A DNA stretch of 64,000 bases from Thiothrix phosphatis (lineage in GTDB: Bacteria; Pseudomonadota; Gammaproteobacteria; Thiotrichales; Thiotrichaceae): positions 107,659-171,658 of the forward strand of contig NZ_JAYMYJ010000152.1 of NCBI RefSeq assembly GCF_035668035.1, given 5' to 3'. The position numbers and the translations under genes are program-made. The notes beneath the pieces were generated by a model. The model saw nothing but the letters and a program-made list of their open reading frames with translations, had not been told where the DNA came from and searched no databases. This document shows, in pieces, positions 50,926-58,969 of this stretch (position 1 is the stretch's first letter; each line of letters starts with the position of its first letter).

Positions 50926-53005
50926 GGAGCAGGCGTTTCTCGAGGGCCCAGTGGAAGAATTGTGCCGCCGTCTGGATGATTGGCGGATTACCCACGAATT
51001 GTACGACCTGCCTCCCGACATTTGGGAGTTCCTCAAGCAGCACCGTTTTTTCGGCATGATTATCCCCAAGGACTATGGTGGCCTTGGCTTTTCTGCGTTG
51101 GCGCATTCGCAGGTGGTGATGAAAGTCTCCAGCCGTAGCGCAACCGCCGCTGTCACCGTGATGGTGCCGAATTCGCTCGGCCCCGGTGAGTTGCTGATGA
51201 AATATGGCACCCAGGCGCAAAAGGACTATTACTTGCCACGGCTGGCGGATGGGCGGGAAATCCCCTGTTTTGCCCTGACCGGGCCGGAAGCGGGCAGCGA
51301 CGCCAGCTCCATTCCCGATAGCGGCGTGGTGTGCAGGCAGGATTTCAACGGTGAAAAGAACGTGCTCGGCATCCGCCTCAACTGGGAAAAGCGTTACATC
51401 ACGTTGGGGCCGGTGGCGACTCTGCTGGGGCTGGCGTTCCAGCTTTATGACCCGGAGCATTTGCTGGGCGAACAGGACGGGCTCGGCATTACTGTGGCGC
51501 TGATTCCAACCCACCACAAGGGGGTGGAGATTGGCACGCGCCACTATCCGCTCGACATCCCGTTCCAGAATGGCCCTAACCGTGGGCGCGATGTGTTCAT
51601 CCCGCTGGACTGGCTGATTGGTGGCCGCGAGCAGGCAGGCAATGGCTGGCGGATGTTGGTGGAATGCCTCGGCGAAGGGCGCGGGATTTCCCTGCCTGCG
51701 CTATCCACCGGCGCGGCCAAGGTGGCTTCGCGCTATACCGGTGCCTATGCGCGGGTGCGCCAGCAGTTCGGGATGCCGATCGGCCAGTTCGAAGGGGTGG
51801 AGGAGCCGCTGGCGCGCATCCTCGGCAACACCTACATCATGGATGCGGGGCGTATCCTGACCGCCACCGCCATCGACCAGGGGCAGCGTCCGGCGGTGAT
51901 CACCGCCTTGCTGAAATACCAGCTGACCGAACGGATGCGGCGGCTGGTCAATGACGCCATGGACATTTCCGGCGGCGCGGGCATTTGCATGGGGCCATCC
52001 AATTACCTCGCGCGCGCTTACCAATCGATTCCGATCGGCATTACGGTGGAAGGGGCGAATATCCTGACCCGTTCGCTGATTGTGTTCGGGCAGGGCGCGA
52101 TGCGTTGCCATCCGTGGCTGCTGAAGGAAATCCGGGCGGCGCAGGCGGAGGATGACGAAGCTTTCGACAGCGTCTTCCTCGGCCATGTCAGGCACATCCT
52201 GGCGAACCTTGGCCGTAGCGTCTGGTATGGGTTGAGCAATGCGGTCTTCGTCACCTCCGGTTCGCCGTTGACGCGCCGCCATTACCGCAACCTGAGCCGC
52301 CTGAGCAGCCAGTTTGCCTTATTGGCCGATTATGCGGCCCTGTCGTTGGGCGGCAGCCTGAAACGGCGCGAACGTTTGTCCGGGCGTATGGCTGACATCC
52401 TCGCCAACCTGTACCTGTGTTCCGCCGTGCTCAAGCACTTCGAGGATCAGGGCGAGCCGGAAGCGGATCTGCCGCTGCTGGAGTACGCCAGCGCCTTGAC
52501 CATACATCGCGCGCAACAGGCGATGCTGGCGGCGTTCCATAACCTGCCTCGTCCCTGGTTGGCGAAGACCTTGCGCACCCTGATGTTCCCGTATGGCAAA
52601 CCGTTCAGCCCGCCCGATGACAAGCTGATCCATCAGGTGGCGCGGCTGGCGTTGGAACCTTCCGCCACCCGTGACCGTTTGACTGCTGGCGTTTATATCA
52701 CCAATGACCCGGCAGACCGGATGGGCAGGATTGAAGACGCCCTGCACAAGACATTGGCGGCGGCGGAAATCGAGAAGCAACTGCGCAAACTGCTCAAGGA
52801 AGGCAAGTTGCAGGCGCATACGGTTGACGAAGCCATTGCGGAAGCGCGGGACAAGGGGCTGCTGGATAAATTCAGCGCAGAACGCTTGCTCGCGGCGCGC
52901 AAGGCAGTGCAGAACGCCACCCGGGTGGATGATTTCCCGGCGGAGTACTTTCGCAAATCGGGCAGTTATCCCGCCAATCAGCAAATGAACACTCAATCAG
53001 GCTAA
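50726..53005 (+). CDS. fadE: Acyl-CoA dehydrogenase, FadE type
   Basis: A 759-aa FAD enzyme for the first step of fatty-acid beta-oxidation. It has N-terminal and middle acyl-CoA dehydrogenase domains (about 80-330; FALTGPEAGSDASSIPDSG binds FAD/substrate), the helical C-terminal domain (RQQFGMPIGQFEGVEEPLARI; DISGGAGICMGPSNYLARAY) and a long DUF1974 extension (about 490-755) seen in FadE. ATG 50726 has an excellent GAAGGAGG site; it lacks the longer membrane-associated N-terminus of E. coli FadE. The first 200 bp overlap the end of the upstream hydrolase frame. Confidence 0.9.
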   Translation: MSWLTEYRRRHISRPLMRLMKQQLPPISRTEQEALDSGNVWWDSELFSGKPDWGRLHTLPISKLNAEEQAFLEGPVEELCRRLDDWRITHELYDLPPDIWEFLKQHRFFGMIIPKDYGGLGFSALAHSQVVMKVSSRSATAAVTVMVPNSLGPGELLMKYGTQAQKDYYLPRLADGREIPCFALTGPEAGSDASSIPDSGVVCRQDFNGEKNVLGIRLNWEKRYITLGPVATLLGLAFQLYDPEHLLGEQDGLGITVALIPTHHKGVEIGTRHYPLDIPFQNGPNRGRDVFIPLDWLIGGREQAGNGWRMLVECLGEGRGISLPALSTGAAKVASRYTGAYARVRQQFGMPIGQFEGVEEPLARILGNTYIMDAGRILTATAIDQGQRPAVITALLKYQLTERMRRLVNDAMDISGGAGICMGPSNYLARAYQSIPIGITVEGANILTRSLIVFGQGAMRCHPWLLKEIRAAQAEDDEAFDSVFLGHVRHILANLGRSVWYGLSNAVFVTSGSPLTRRHYRNLSRLSSQFALLADYAALSLGGSLKRRERLSGRMADILANLYLCSAVLKHFEDQGEPEADLPLLEYASALTIHRAQQAMLAAFHNLPRPWLAKTLRTLMFPYGKPFSPPDDKLIHQVARLALEPSATRDRLTAGVYITNDPADRMGRIEDALHKTLAAAEIEKQLRKLLKEGKLQAHTVDEAIAEARDKGLLDKFSAERLLAARKAVQNATRVDDFPAEYFRKSGSYPANQQMNTQSG

Positions 53006-53016
53006 ACAGGGGAGCC

Positions 53017-53050
53017 AAAGCCGGGCAGGGCATGTGCCTTGTCCGGCTTT
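53017..53050. terminator. Long hairpin after fadE, probably bidirectional
   Basis: AAAGCCGG (53017-53024) pairs with CCGGCTTT (53043-53050); inside, CAGGGCA pairs with TGCCTTG with one mismatch, giving about 14 pairs. It lies between convergent genes (fadE plus, Gly/Ser-rich gene minus). Confidence 0.7.
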
Positions 53051-53080
53051 GTGTTGTGGGAAGGCGGATGGGACGCTGCC

Positions 53081-53506
53081 TTAGCCGTTGCAGCCGCTGC
53101 CTTGCCCACCGGCAGATTCGTCTGATTGCTGGACAGTGGCAGGGCAAGTGTGCCTGCCGCCAGAACCATCCGCTGCATTGTTGGCACCGCCAGATTGGCC
53201 GCCATCATTGCTGTTGCCAGCCTGTGAGCTGTCGCTGCTGGTGCCGCCTGCATCGATTTTCTGCATCAGCTGCTGGATAAGCTGCATGATCTGCTCCAGC
53301 ATGTTTTGCAGGTCTGAGCCGCCGGACTGGCCGCTTTGCCCGGAAGAACCGCAGGAACCGCCGCTGCAACTGCCAGATTGCTGGGAGCTGGGGGCATTCA
53401 TGGCTTGGTTGAACGCTTGTACGCTGCTGGCGGAAGGGGAAGACAGGGCATTGGAAGAAGCCCCATAACCTGCGCCCTGGGAGTTTATGCCATTAATATT
53501 CATCAT
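53081..53506 (-). CDS. Gly/Ser/Gln-rich small protein with central amphipathic helix
   Basis: A 141-aa low-complexity protein of unknown function. Both ends are rich in Ser, Gly, Asn and Gln with a CSGGSCGSSG patch; the centre (about 68-88) is one clear amphipathic helix, LQNMLEQIMQLIQQLMQKID. There is no signal peptide. Composition and layout recall harpin-like heat-stable secreted proteins, but no type III system is in view and this is only resemblance. ATG 53506 has GGAG five bases upstream; frame is open further 5'. It is divergent from prfC. Confidence 0.7.
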   Translation of the reverse strand: MMNINGINSQGAGYGASSNALSSPSASSVQAFNQAMNAPSSQQSGSCSGGSCGSSGQSGQSGGSDLQNMLEQIMQLIQQLMQKIDAGGTSSDSSQAGNSNDGGQSGGANNAADGSGGRHTCPATVQQSDESAGGQGSGCNG

Positions 53507-53734
53507 ACTGACTCCATGTCGTGTGTGTTGAAAAGTCCATTTACTTAAAATTGCCCTTCTCTGTAGGGTACAACAGATGTTACAGGTGAGGGGCAATTGT
53601 GCAGACGCTTGGTCGGAGGTTCTGGCGCGCTGATCAGGCGGGGAGCTTCAACGAAGCGGGCAATGCAAGTGCCGGACTTGATGCTTTCCGCTATAATCGC
53701 CCGTTTTCCAACCCTGAACATACGATCTGACGCC

Positions 53735-55327
53735 ATGACTGACCGCCTGCAAGAAACCGCCCGCCGCCGCACCTTCGCCATTATTTCCCACCCGGACGCG
53801 GGTAAGACCACCATGACCGAAAAGGTGCTGCTGTTCGGGGGGGCGATCCAGCTTGCCGGGACGGTCAAAGGCCGCAAGGCCGCCCGCCATGCCACTTCCG
53901 ACTGGATGGCAATGGAAAAGGAGCGCGGGATTTCCGTCACGTCCTCCGTCATGCAGTTCCCCTATGCGGGGCGCATCGTCAACCTGCTGGATACGCCGGG
54001 GCATGAGGATTTCTCGGAGGACACCTACCGCGTACTGACGGCGGTGGATTCGGCGCTGATGGTGATCGACGTGGCCAAAGGGGTCGAGGAGCGCACCATC
54101 AACCTGATGGAGGTCTGCCGGTTGCGCGACACGCCGATCATGACCTTCATCAACAAGCTTGATCGCGAGGGCAAGGAGCCGATCGAGCTGCTGGATGAGG
54201 TGGAAACTGTCCTCAAGATCAAATGCGCCCCCATCACCTGGCCAATCGGCATGGGCAAGCGTTTGAAGGGCATCTACCACTTGCAGCAGGACAAGGTGAT
54301 CCTTTACAAACCGGATACCGAGCGCCGTCAGGAGTATGAGGAAATCCAGGGGCTGGACAACCCGGCGCTGGATGAGAAGCTGGGGATGCAGGCGCAGGAA
54401 TTGCGCGATGAAATCGAACTGGTGCAAGGCGCCAGCCACGAATTCGACTTGCAGGAATACCTCGACGGCAAGCTGACGCCGGTGTATTTCGGCACTGCGC
54501 TGAACAGTTTCGGCATCCGTGAACTGTTGGATGATTTTGTGGAGCATGCCCCCGCCCCGCAAGCCCGCCCGACCACCAGCCGCAAGGTCGAAGCTGGCGA
54601 AGAGCCTTTCACCGGGTTCGTTTTCAAGATTCAGGCGAACATGGACCCACAGCACCGTGACCGCATTGCTTTTTTGCGGGTGTGCTCCGGCAAGTTCGAG
54701 AAAGGCATGAAAGCCAAGCATGTGCGCATTGGCAAGGACGTGAAAATTCCCGACGCGCTCACCTTCATGGCGTCTGACCGCGAGCATGTGGAGGACGCTT
54801 ACCCCGGCGACATTATCGGCATCCACAACCACGGCAGCATCCGCATAGGCGACACCTTCACCCAGGGTGAAAACCTGCAATTTACCGGCATCCCCAACTT
54901 TGCGCCGGAACTGTTCCGCCGGGCGCAGCTGCGCGATCCGCTGAAAATGAAGCAGTTGCAGAAAGGGTTGGCGGAATTGTGCGAAGAGGGTGCCACCCAG
55001 CTGTTCAAGCCGCTGAACAACAACGACCTGATCCTTGGTGCCGTCGGCGTGCTCCAGTTCGACGTGGTGGCGCAGCGCCTGAAAGACGAATACAAGGTCG
55101 ATGCGATTTTCGAAGGCGTCAACGTGCAGACCGCCCGCTGGGTTTCCTCAAGCAATGAGAAAAAATTCGAAGAATTCAAAACCAAGGCGGCGCAGAATCT
55201 GGCTTATGACCATTCCGGGGAACTGGTCTACATTGCGCCGACCCGGGTCAACCTGCAACTGGCGCAGGAAAAATGGCCTGAAGTCCAGTTCCATTCCACC
55301 CGTGAACATGGGGTGGATGTCGCTTAA
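53735..55327 (+). CDS. prfC: Peptide chain release factor 3
   Basis: A 530-aa translational GTPase that removes RF1/RF2 from the ribosome after termination. G-domain motifs are HPDAGKTTMTEK (G1), ERGISVTSSVMQF (G2), DTPGHEDFSEDTYR (G3), NKLDREGKEP (G4) and the late domains include DPLKMKQLQKGLAELCEEGA and FDVVAQRLKDEY. ATG 53735 gives the family start; the frame is open upstream. A TATAAT box is at 53692-53697, about 38 bp before the ATG. A clear terminator follows. Confidence 0.97.
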   Translation: MTDRLQETARRRTFAIISHPDAGKTTMTEKVLLFGGAIQLAGTVKGRKAARHATSDWMAMEKERGISVTSSVMQFPYAGRIVNLLDTPGHEDFSEDTYRVLTAVDSALMVIDVAKGVEERTINLMEVCRLRDTPIMTFINKLDREGKEPIELLDEVETVLKIKCAPITWPIGMGKRLKGIYHLQQDKVILYKPDTERRQEYEEIQGLDNPALDEKLGMQAQELRDEIELVQGASHEFDLQEYLDGKLTPVYFGTALNSFGIRELLDDFVEHAPAPQARPTTSRKVEAGEEPFTGFVFKIQANMDPQHRDRIAFLRVCSGKFEKGMKAKHVRIGKDVKIPDALTFMASDREHVEDAYPGDIIGIHNHGSIRIGDTFTQGENLQFTGIPNFAPELFRRAQLRDPLKMKQLQKGLAELCEEGATQLFKPLNNNDLILGAVGVLQFDVVAQRLKDEYKVDAIFEGVNVQTARWVSSSNEKKFEEFKTKAAQNLAYDHSGELVYIAPTRVNLQLAQEKWPEVQFHSTREHGVDVA

Positions 55328-55380
55328 GAAAAATCTGCCTGCACAACGGAAGTGTCCGAGTTTTAGGCTTCGTAACAATA

Positions 55381-55407
55381 AAAAGGCCGCCAAACGGGCG
55401 GCCTTTT
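55381..55407 (+). terminator. Rho-independent terminator after prfC
   Basis: AAAAGGCCGCC (55381-55391) pairs with GGCGGCCTTTT (55397-55407). The flanking A and T runs make it able to work on both strands. Confidence 0.9.
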
Positions 55408-55637
55408 GAGTGTGTGAGGGTCAGATTTGTTGTGATTGAGTAGTGTGTGTATCCATTTGCCATAGTACAGGTTTCCATGCCGCAGCCAAAGGCGTATGAG
55501 ATGTTTTTATCCTGTTGACGCCCCGAGGTTTAGCTGCCAATAACACTGAACGCCCGCGTTTTGACGCTGCACAGGCTTTAAACCGTCAGGAAACGTCCCA
55601 TATTGAAAACAGAAAATAACCGTTTTGAGGACATGAC

Positions 55638-56072
55638 ATGAGCAATCCCATCAACTTGGTGTGCCCGGCGTGCGGCGTCACCAACCGCATCCCTGCCGAG
55701 CGTACTGCTGACCACCCGAAATGCGGCAAATGCGGTGGTGCCTTGTTCAACGGGCATCCGACGGAATTGACCGGGGCGAATTTCGGCAAGCATATCAGCC
55801 GTAACGGCATTCCGGTGCTGGTGGATTTCTGGGCTCCGTGGTGCGGGCCTTGCCGGATGATGGCACCGGCGTTCGCCCAAGCGGCTGCGCAAATGGAGCC
55901 GCAAGTGCGTTTCGCCAAACTGAACACCGAAGACCACCAGATGATCGGGGCGCAATACGGCATCCGCAGCATCCCGACCATGGCGCTATTCCGGGACGGC
56001 AAGGAAATTGGCCGTATTTCCGGTGCGATGGGGGCGGCGGATATTGTGCGCTGGGTCAACAGTCAGCTCTGA
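55638..56072 (+). CDS. trxC: Thioredoxin 2 (zinc-binding type)
   Basis: A 144-aa thioredoxin with an N-terminal zinc finger (CPACG and CGKCGG, about residues 8-35) followed by a thioredoxin fold with active site WCGPC (about 70-74) and the cis-Pro segment IRSIPTMALF. TrxC reduces protein disulfides in the cytoplasm and is often induced by oxidative stress. The extra zinc domain separates it from TrxA. Its 3' end overlaps the convergent carbonic anhydrase gene by 10 bp. Confidence 0.95.
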   Translation: MSNPINLVCPACGVTNRIPAERTADHPKCGKCGGALFNGHPTELTGANFGKHISRNGIPVLVDFWAPWCGPCRMMAPAFAQAAAQMEPQVRFAKLNTEDHQMIGAQYGIRSIPTMALFRDGKEIGRISGAMGAADIVRWVNSQL

Positions 56073-56707
56073 ACCGGCAAGTCGAAGAAGTCGACCAGAC
56101 CAGTTTCCAGCGAATACTCCGCGCCAACGATCAACAGGTCATCATCGTCAACCAGTTGTTCCAGAATCCTGGAGCCATGCTTCAAGTGGCTGACGGAGGC
56201 GCGGATATTGGAACGCACCGCATGCCGGATCAATTCATCGGGTTTGTCGCGCAAGGGCGTTTCCATCAGTTCCGCGATCGCCGGGGAGATGCGTTCCACA
56301 ATGGAGCTCAAGCCCCGGGAGGGAGCCTGCGACTTGCTGCGCAGCACATCCAGGGTGGCGTAAACCGCGCCGCAATGGGTGTGTCCCATGACGACCACCA
56401 GCCGGGTGTTGTATTGGGTGGCGGCGAATTCCACACTGCCGATCTGGGAGGGGGAAACCACGTTTCCCGCCACCCGGATGACAAACAGGGAGCCGAAGCC
56501 CAAGTCAAACACCAGTTCAGCTGGCACTCGGGAGTCGGAGCAACCGAGAATGATGGCGAAGGGGTTTTGCCCGGTGGTCAGCACTTCCCGTTGGGCGCTG
56601 GTCAGCAGGGTATCCAAGCTGCGGACATTGTTGACAAAGCGCTGGTTGCCATCCCTCAACTGTTGCAATGCTTCCCATGCATTCAGGTTTTTCGGTTTTT
56701 CCGCCAT
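56063..56707 (-). CDS. Beta-class carbonic anhydrase
   Basis: A 214-aa zinc enzyme interconverting CO2 and bicarbonate. Zinc ligands are Cys in IILGCSDSRVP and His and Cys in VVVMGHTHCGAVYA; the Asp-Arg pair in CSDSRVP completes the active site. No signal peptide, so cytoplasmic. It lies 29 bp downstream of the SulP gene on the same strand, which suggests that the transporter carries bicarbonate and the pair serves inorganic-carbon supply. Confidence 0.94.
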   Translation of the reverse strand: MAEKPKNLNAWEALQQLRDGNQRFVNNVRSLDTLLTSAQREVLTTGQNPFAIILGCSDSRVPAELVFDLGFGSLFVIRVAGNVVSPSQIGSVEFAATQYNTRLVVVMGHTHCGAVYATLDVLRSKSQAPSRGLSSIVERISPAIAELMETPLRDKPDELIRHAVRSNIRASVSHLKHGSRILEQLVDDDDLLIVGAEYSLETGLVDFFDLPVQS

Positions 56708-56736
56708 ACAATGTCCTACTCCCGTATTGGGCCAAA

Positions 56737-58512
56737 CTAATGGCCGTGTTGGTCACATTCCTTGAAAATACGGGCAGTACAGCCTTCACATTGCGATTTG
56801 TCAAGTTTCTGGTAAATGGCATGGATGGCGGCGGCCTTGGACTGGAACACGTTGCGGGCACCTTCATTGTCGAAACATTCACAGGCTTCCAACGCATCCC
56901 ATAAGCCTTCCTTCACATTGACCAGATAGAGGTGCCCACCCATGGTGTACTGGCGGATTTTGGCCTCCTTGTACAGCGCATGGCTGCCTTGCAGGTCAGC
57001 GAAGTTGATGCCGTCGCAAATGATGGCCAGATGGGTCTGTTCCGGCGTTTCGGCGCGGATTTTCTCAAAAGTTTCCTCCAGATGGTTGACCGAGCCGAAG
57101 AACAGGGAACCGTCGATGCGCAGGAAGCGCAACTGGCGGCATTGCGGCAGGTCTGGTTCACTGGAGAATGAGCGGTTGGGCAAGTTCCTGTCCGGCGTGC
57201 GGGTGATGATTTTGGGTTTGGAAACCTTTTCCAAGTACAGCACCAGCGACAGCATCACCCCGGCGAAGATGGCGAATTCCAGATCCAGGAACAGCGAACC
57301 AAAGAAGGTGACTGCCAGCACGACAGTTTCACGGCGGGAAAACTTCACGATTGCGTGGATCTCATGCCAGTCGATCAGCCCCCAGGACACCAGGAACAAA
57401 ACCCCGGCCATCGCCGCTTTCGGCAGGTAGGCGGCAAAAGGCGCAACCAGCACGACCACAAACATCAGCATCACCCCGGCGAATATCGCCGCCATCGGCG
57501 TGCGGGCACCCGCTTCGTAGTTGACCCCAGTGCGGTTGAAGGAGCCGGTGGAAACGTAGCCGGAGAAAAATGCGCCCGCCAGGTTTGACAGGCCCTGGCC
57601 GATGAACTCCTGGTTGCCGTTGATGTTATAGCCGCCCCGCGCCGCCATCGCCCGGCCAATGGAAACGGCTTCCGTCAGCGCGAACAGCGTGACCGCCAGG
57701 GCAGCGGGAGCCAGATCCTTGATGTTTTCCAGGGTCAGTTCCGGCGCTGACAGCGGTGGGAAGGTGTTTGGCAACGCCCCAACAGTCGCAATGTGGGTGA
57801 CATCGCTTCCCAGCCAGGCGTTCAGCCCAATACTGGCCAGACTGCCAGCGAGGATGGAAACGACCATGTAAGGCAGGCGTTTCAGCCATTTTTTGGCGGC
57901 GATGCCGGTCAGCAAGGTAATGGCGGCGACCGAGGTCGCGTACAGGTTGACGCCGTCCAGGTGCTGCCAGAAGTTGAACAGGATTTCAGTCAGGCGGCCA
58001 TTGTTTTCCATGTCGACGCCGAAAAAGTGCTTCAATTGCTTGGCGGCGATCAGGATGGCGGCCCCTGCGGTGAAGCCAATCACAACCGAGTGGGAAATGA
58101 AGTTGACCAGCGCGCCCATCCGCGCCAGGCCCAGCGCCAACTCAAACACGCCCACCATGAAGGTCAGCGTCAGCGCCAGCGTGACGTATTCGGCGGAACC
58201 CGGCGCGGCGTGTACGGAAAGGGCGGAAAACAGCACCACCGAGGCGGCGGTCGTAGGCCCTGACACCAAATGGCGCGAAGAGCCAAACAGGGCGGCGATG
58301 ACAGCAGGCGCCATGCCTGCGTACAGGCCGTATTGCGGCGGCATGCCCGCGATGGTGGCGAAGGCCACGCCCTGGGGCAAGACAACAATGGCTCCGGTCA
58401 GGCCTGCAATCAGGTCGGCGCGCAGGTCGCGTCCGTTAACCTTGGGAAGCCAGTTCAAAAAAGGCAGCAGCCAGCTCCAGAAAGCTGGGATGGGTTGGGC
58501 GGTCGTTACCAT
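56737..58512 (-). CDS. SulP family anion transporter with STAS domain (probable bicarbonate transporter)
   Basis: A 591-aa transporter. The membrane domain (about 20-415) has the SulP signature in ADLIAGLTGAIVVLPQGVAF and GPTTAASVVLFSAL; the STAS domain occupies about 440-555. The C-terminus ends with a Cys/His-rich tail (CEGCTARIFKECDQHGH) that might bind metal. SulP proteins move sulfate, chloride or, as with BicA, bicarbonate with Na+. Pairing with carbonic anhydrase favours bicarbonate here; sulfate is the main alternative in a sulfur-oxidising host. It is 9 bp downstream of a 65-aa gene and under an apparent sigma-54 promoter. Confidence 0.88.
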   Translation of the reverse strand: MVTTAQPIPAFWSWLLPFLNWLPKVNGRDLRADLIAGLTGAIVVLPQGVAFATIAGMPPQYGLYAGMAPAVIAALFGSSRHLVSGPTTAASVVLFSALSVHAAPGSAEYVTLALTLTFMVGVFELALGLARMGALVNFISHSVVIGFTAGAAILIAAKQLKHFFGVDMENNGRLTEILFNFWQHLDGVNLYATSVAAITLLTGIAAKKWLKRLPYMVVSILAGSLASIGLNAWLGSDVTHIATVGALPNTFPPLSAPELTLENIKDLAPAALAVTLFALTEAVSIGRAMAARGGYNINGNQEFIGQGLSNLAGAFFSGYVSTGSFNRTGVNYEAGARTPMAAIFAGVMLMFVVVLVAPFAAYLPKAAMAGVLFLVSWGLIDWHEIHAIVKFSRRETVVLAVTFFGSLFLDLEFAIFAGVMLSLVLYLEKVSKPKIITRTPDRNLPNRSFSSEPDLPQCRQLRFLRIDGSLFFGSVNHLEETFEKIRAETPEQTHLAIICDGINFADLQGSHALYKEAKIRQYTMGGHLYLVNVKEGLWDALEACECFDNEGARNVFQSKAAAIHAIYQKLDKSQCEGCTARIFKECDQHGH

Positions 58513-58521
58513 GAGAGTCTC

Positions 58522-58719
58522 TTATTTAGTGTTCAATATAGCGTTGGGTGGGACGGATAGGGGCGCAGTGTCGCAAGGCTTTTGCTTTTTCTCCTGCTCA
58601 ATCTGGTTTAAAACCCGTTGTAGGTTGGCCTGTTTGCCCTCATCACTCAGGTAGTCGGTTTCATATTGCATCGCCAGCGCATTGAGGATGGTTTTCAGGG
58701 TTTTCGGCAACTGTCGCAT
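58522..58719 (-). CDS. Small protein (65 aa) leading the SulP-carbonic anhydrase operon
   Basis: A short soluble protein of unknown family: N-terminal helical part LPKTLKTILNALAMQYETDY, then ANLQRVLNQIEQEKKQKP and a Pro-rich tail. GGAG lies eight bases before the ATG at 58719. It is the first gene behind a near-consensus sigma-54 promoter and ends nine bases before the SulP start, so it is clearly part of that operon. It may be a regulatory subunit of the transporter; that is a guess from position. Confidence 0.7.
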   Translation of the reverse strand: MRQLPKTLKTILNALAMQYETDYLSDEGKQANLQRVLNQIEQEKKQKPCDTAPLSVPPNAILNTK

Positions 58720-58756
58720 AATGAATCTCCAGGTTGATCGATGTCGGGCATCTTTT

Positions 58757-58772
58757 TGCAAGGCAGATGCCA
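58757..58772 (-). promoter_or_regulatory. Sigma-54 promoter of the small protein-SulP-carbonic anhydrase operon
   Basis: On the minus strand: TGGCAT, five bases (CTGCC), TTGCA, followed by a run of A. It differs from consensus TGGCAC-N5-TTGCA at one position and keeps the exact GG-to-GC spacing. The predicted start near 58746 leaves about 27 nt to the ATG at 58719, including the GGAG site. Confidence 0.75.
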
Positions 58773-58832
58773 ATTGTTGCTTTATCTATAGTTGATTGTT
58801 CTTACAGATATTTTTACGGAACTGGAAATATT

Positions 58833-58848
58833 TGGCGATGGCTTTGCT
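58833..58848 (+). promoter_or_regulatory. Possible sigma-54 promoter for the NtrC-type two-component operon
   Basis: TGGCGA, five bases (TGGCT), TTGCT on the plus strand. The -12 half is perfect, the -24 half matches four of six. Its last base is the first base of the first 17-bp inverted repeat, so a bound regulator could block or control it. Confidence 0.45.
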
Positions 58849-58864
58849 GTTACAGTTTGCAACA
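58848..58864. promoter_or_regulatory. Inverted-repeat site 1, candidate NtrC-type regulator binding site
   Basis: TGTTACA-GTT-TGCAACA, an imperfect 17-bp palindrome. It shares the form TGTTACA-N3-TGnAACA with a second copy 78 bp away. Its centre is about 110 bp upstream of the predicted start of the SulP operon, the usual enhancer distance for sigma-54 activators. Confidence 0.6.
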
Positions 58865-58925
58865 GTCTGTCGTCTTGTGTTCCCAACACCCTGTTTTGAT
58901 GGGGATTGCGCCCGACCCACCAAGC

Positions 58926-58942
58926 TGTTACAAAATGAAACA
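58926..58942. promoter_or_regulatory. Inverted-repeat site 2, candidate NtrC-type regulator binding site
   Basis: TGTTACA-AAA-TGAAACA, the second copy of the 17-bp palindrome, about 188 bp upstream of the predicted SulP operon start and 28 bp before the histidine kinase ATG. Confidence 0.6.
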
Positions 58943-58969
58943 CACCGTTGCAAGCTGAAATATCCCGCC

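Noticed and set aside
53648..54880. A 410-codon minus-strand open frame opposite prfC
   Set aside because: It lies wholly inside prfC, has no recognisable motif and no ribosome site.
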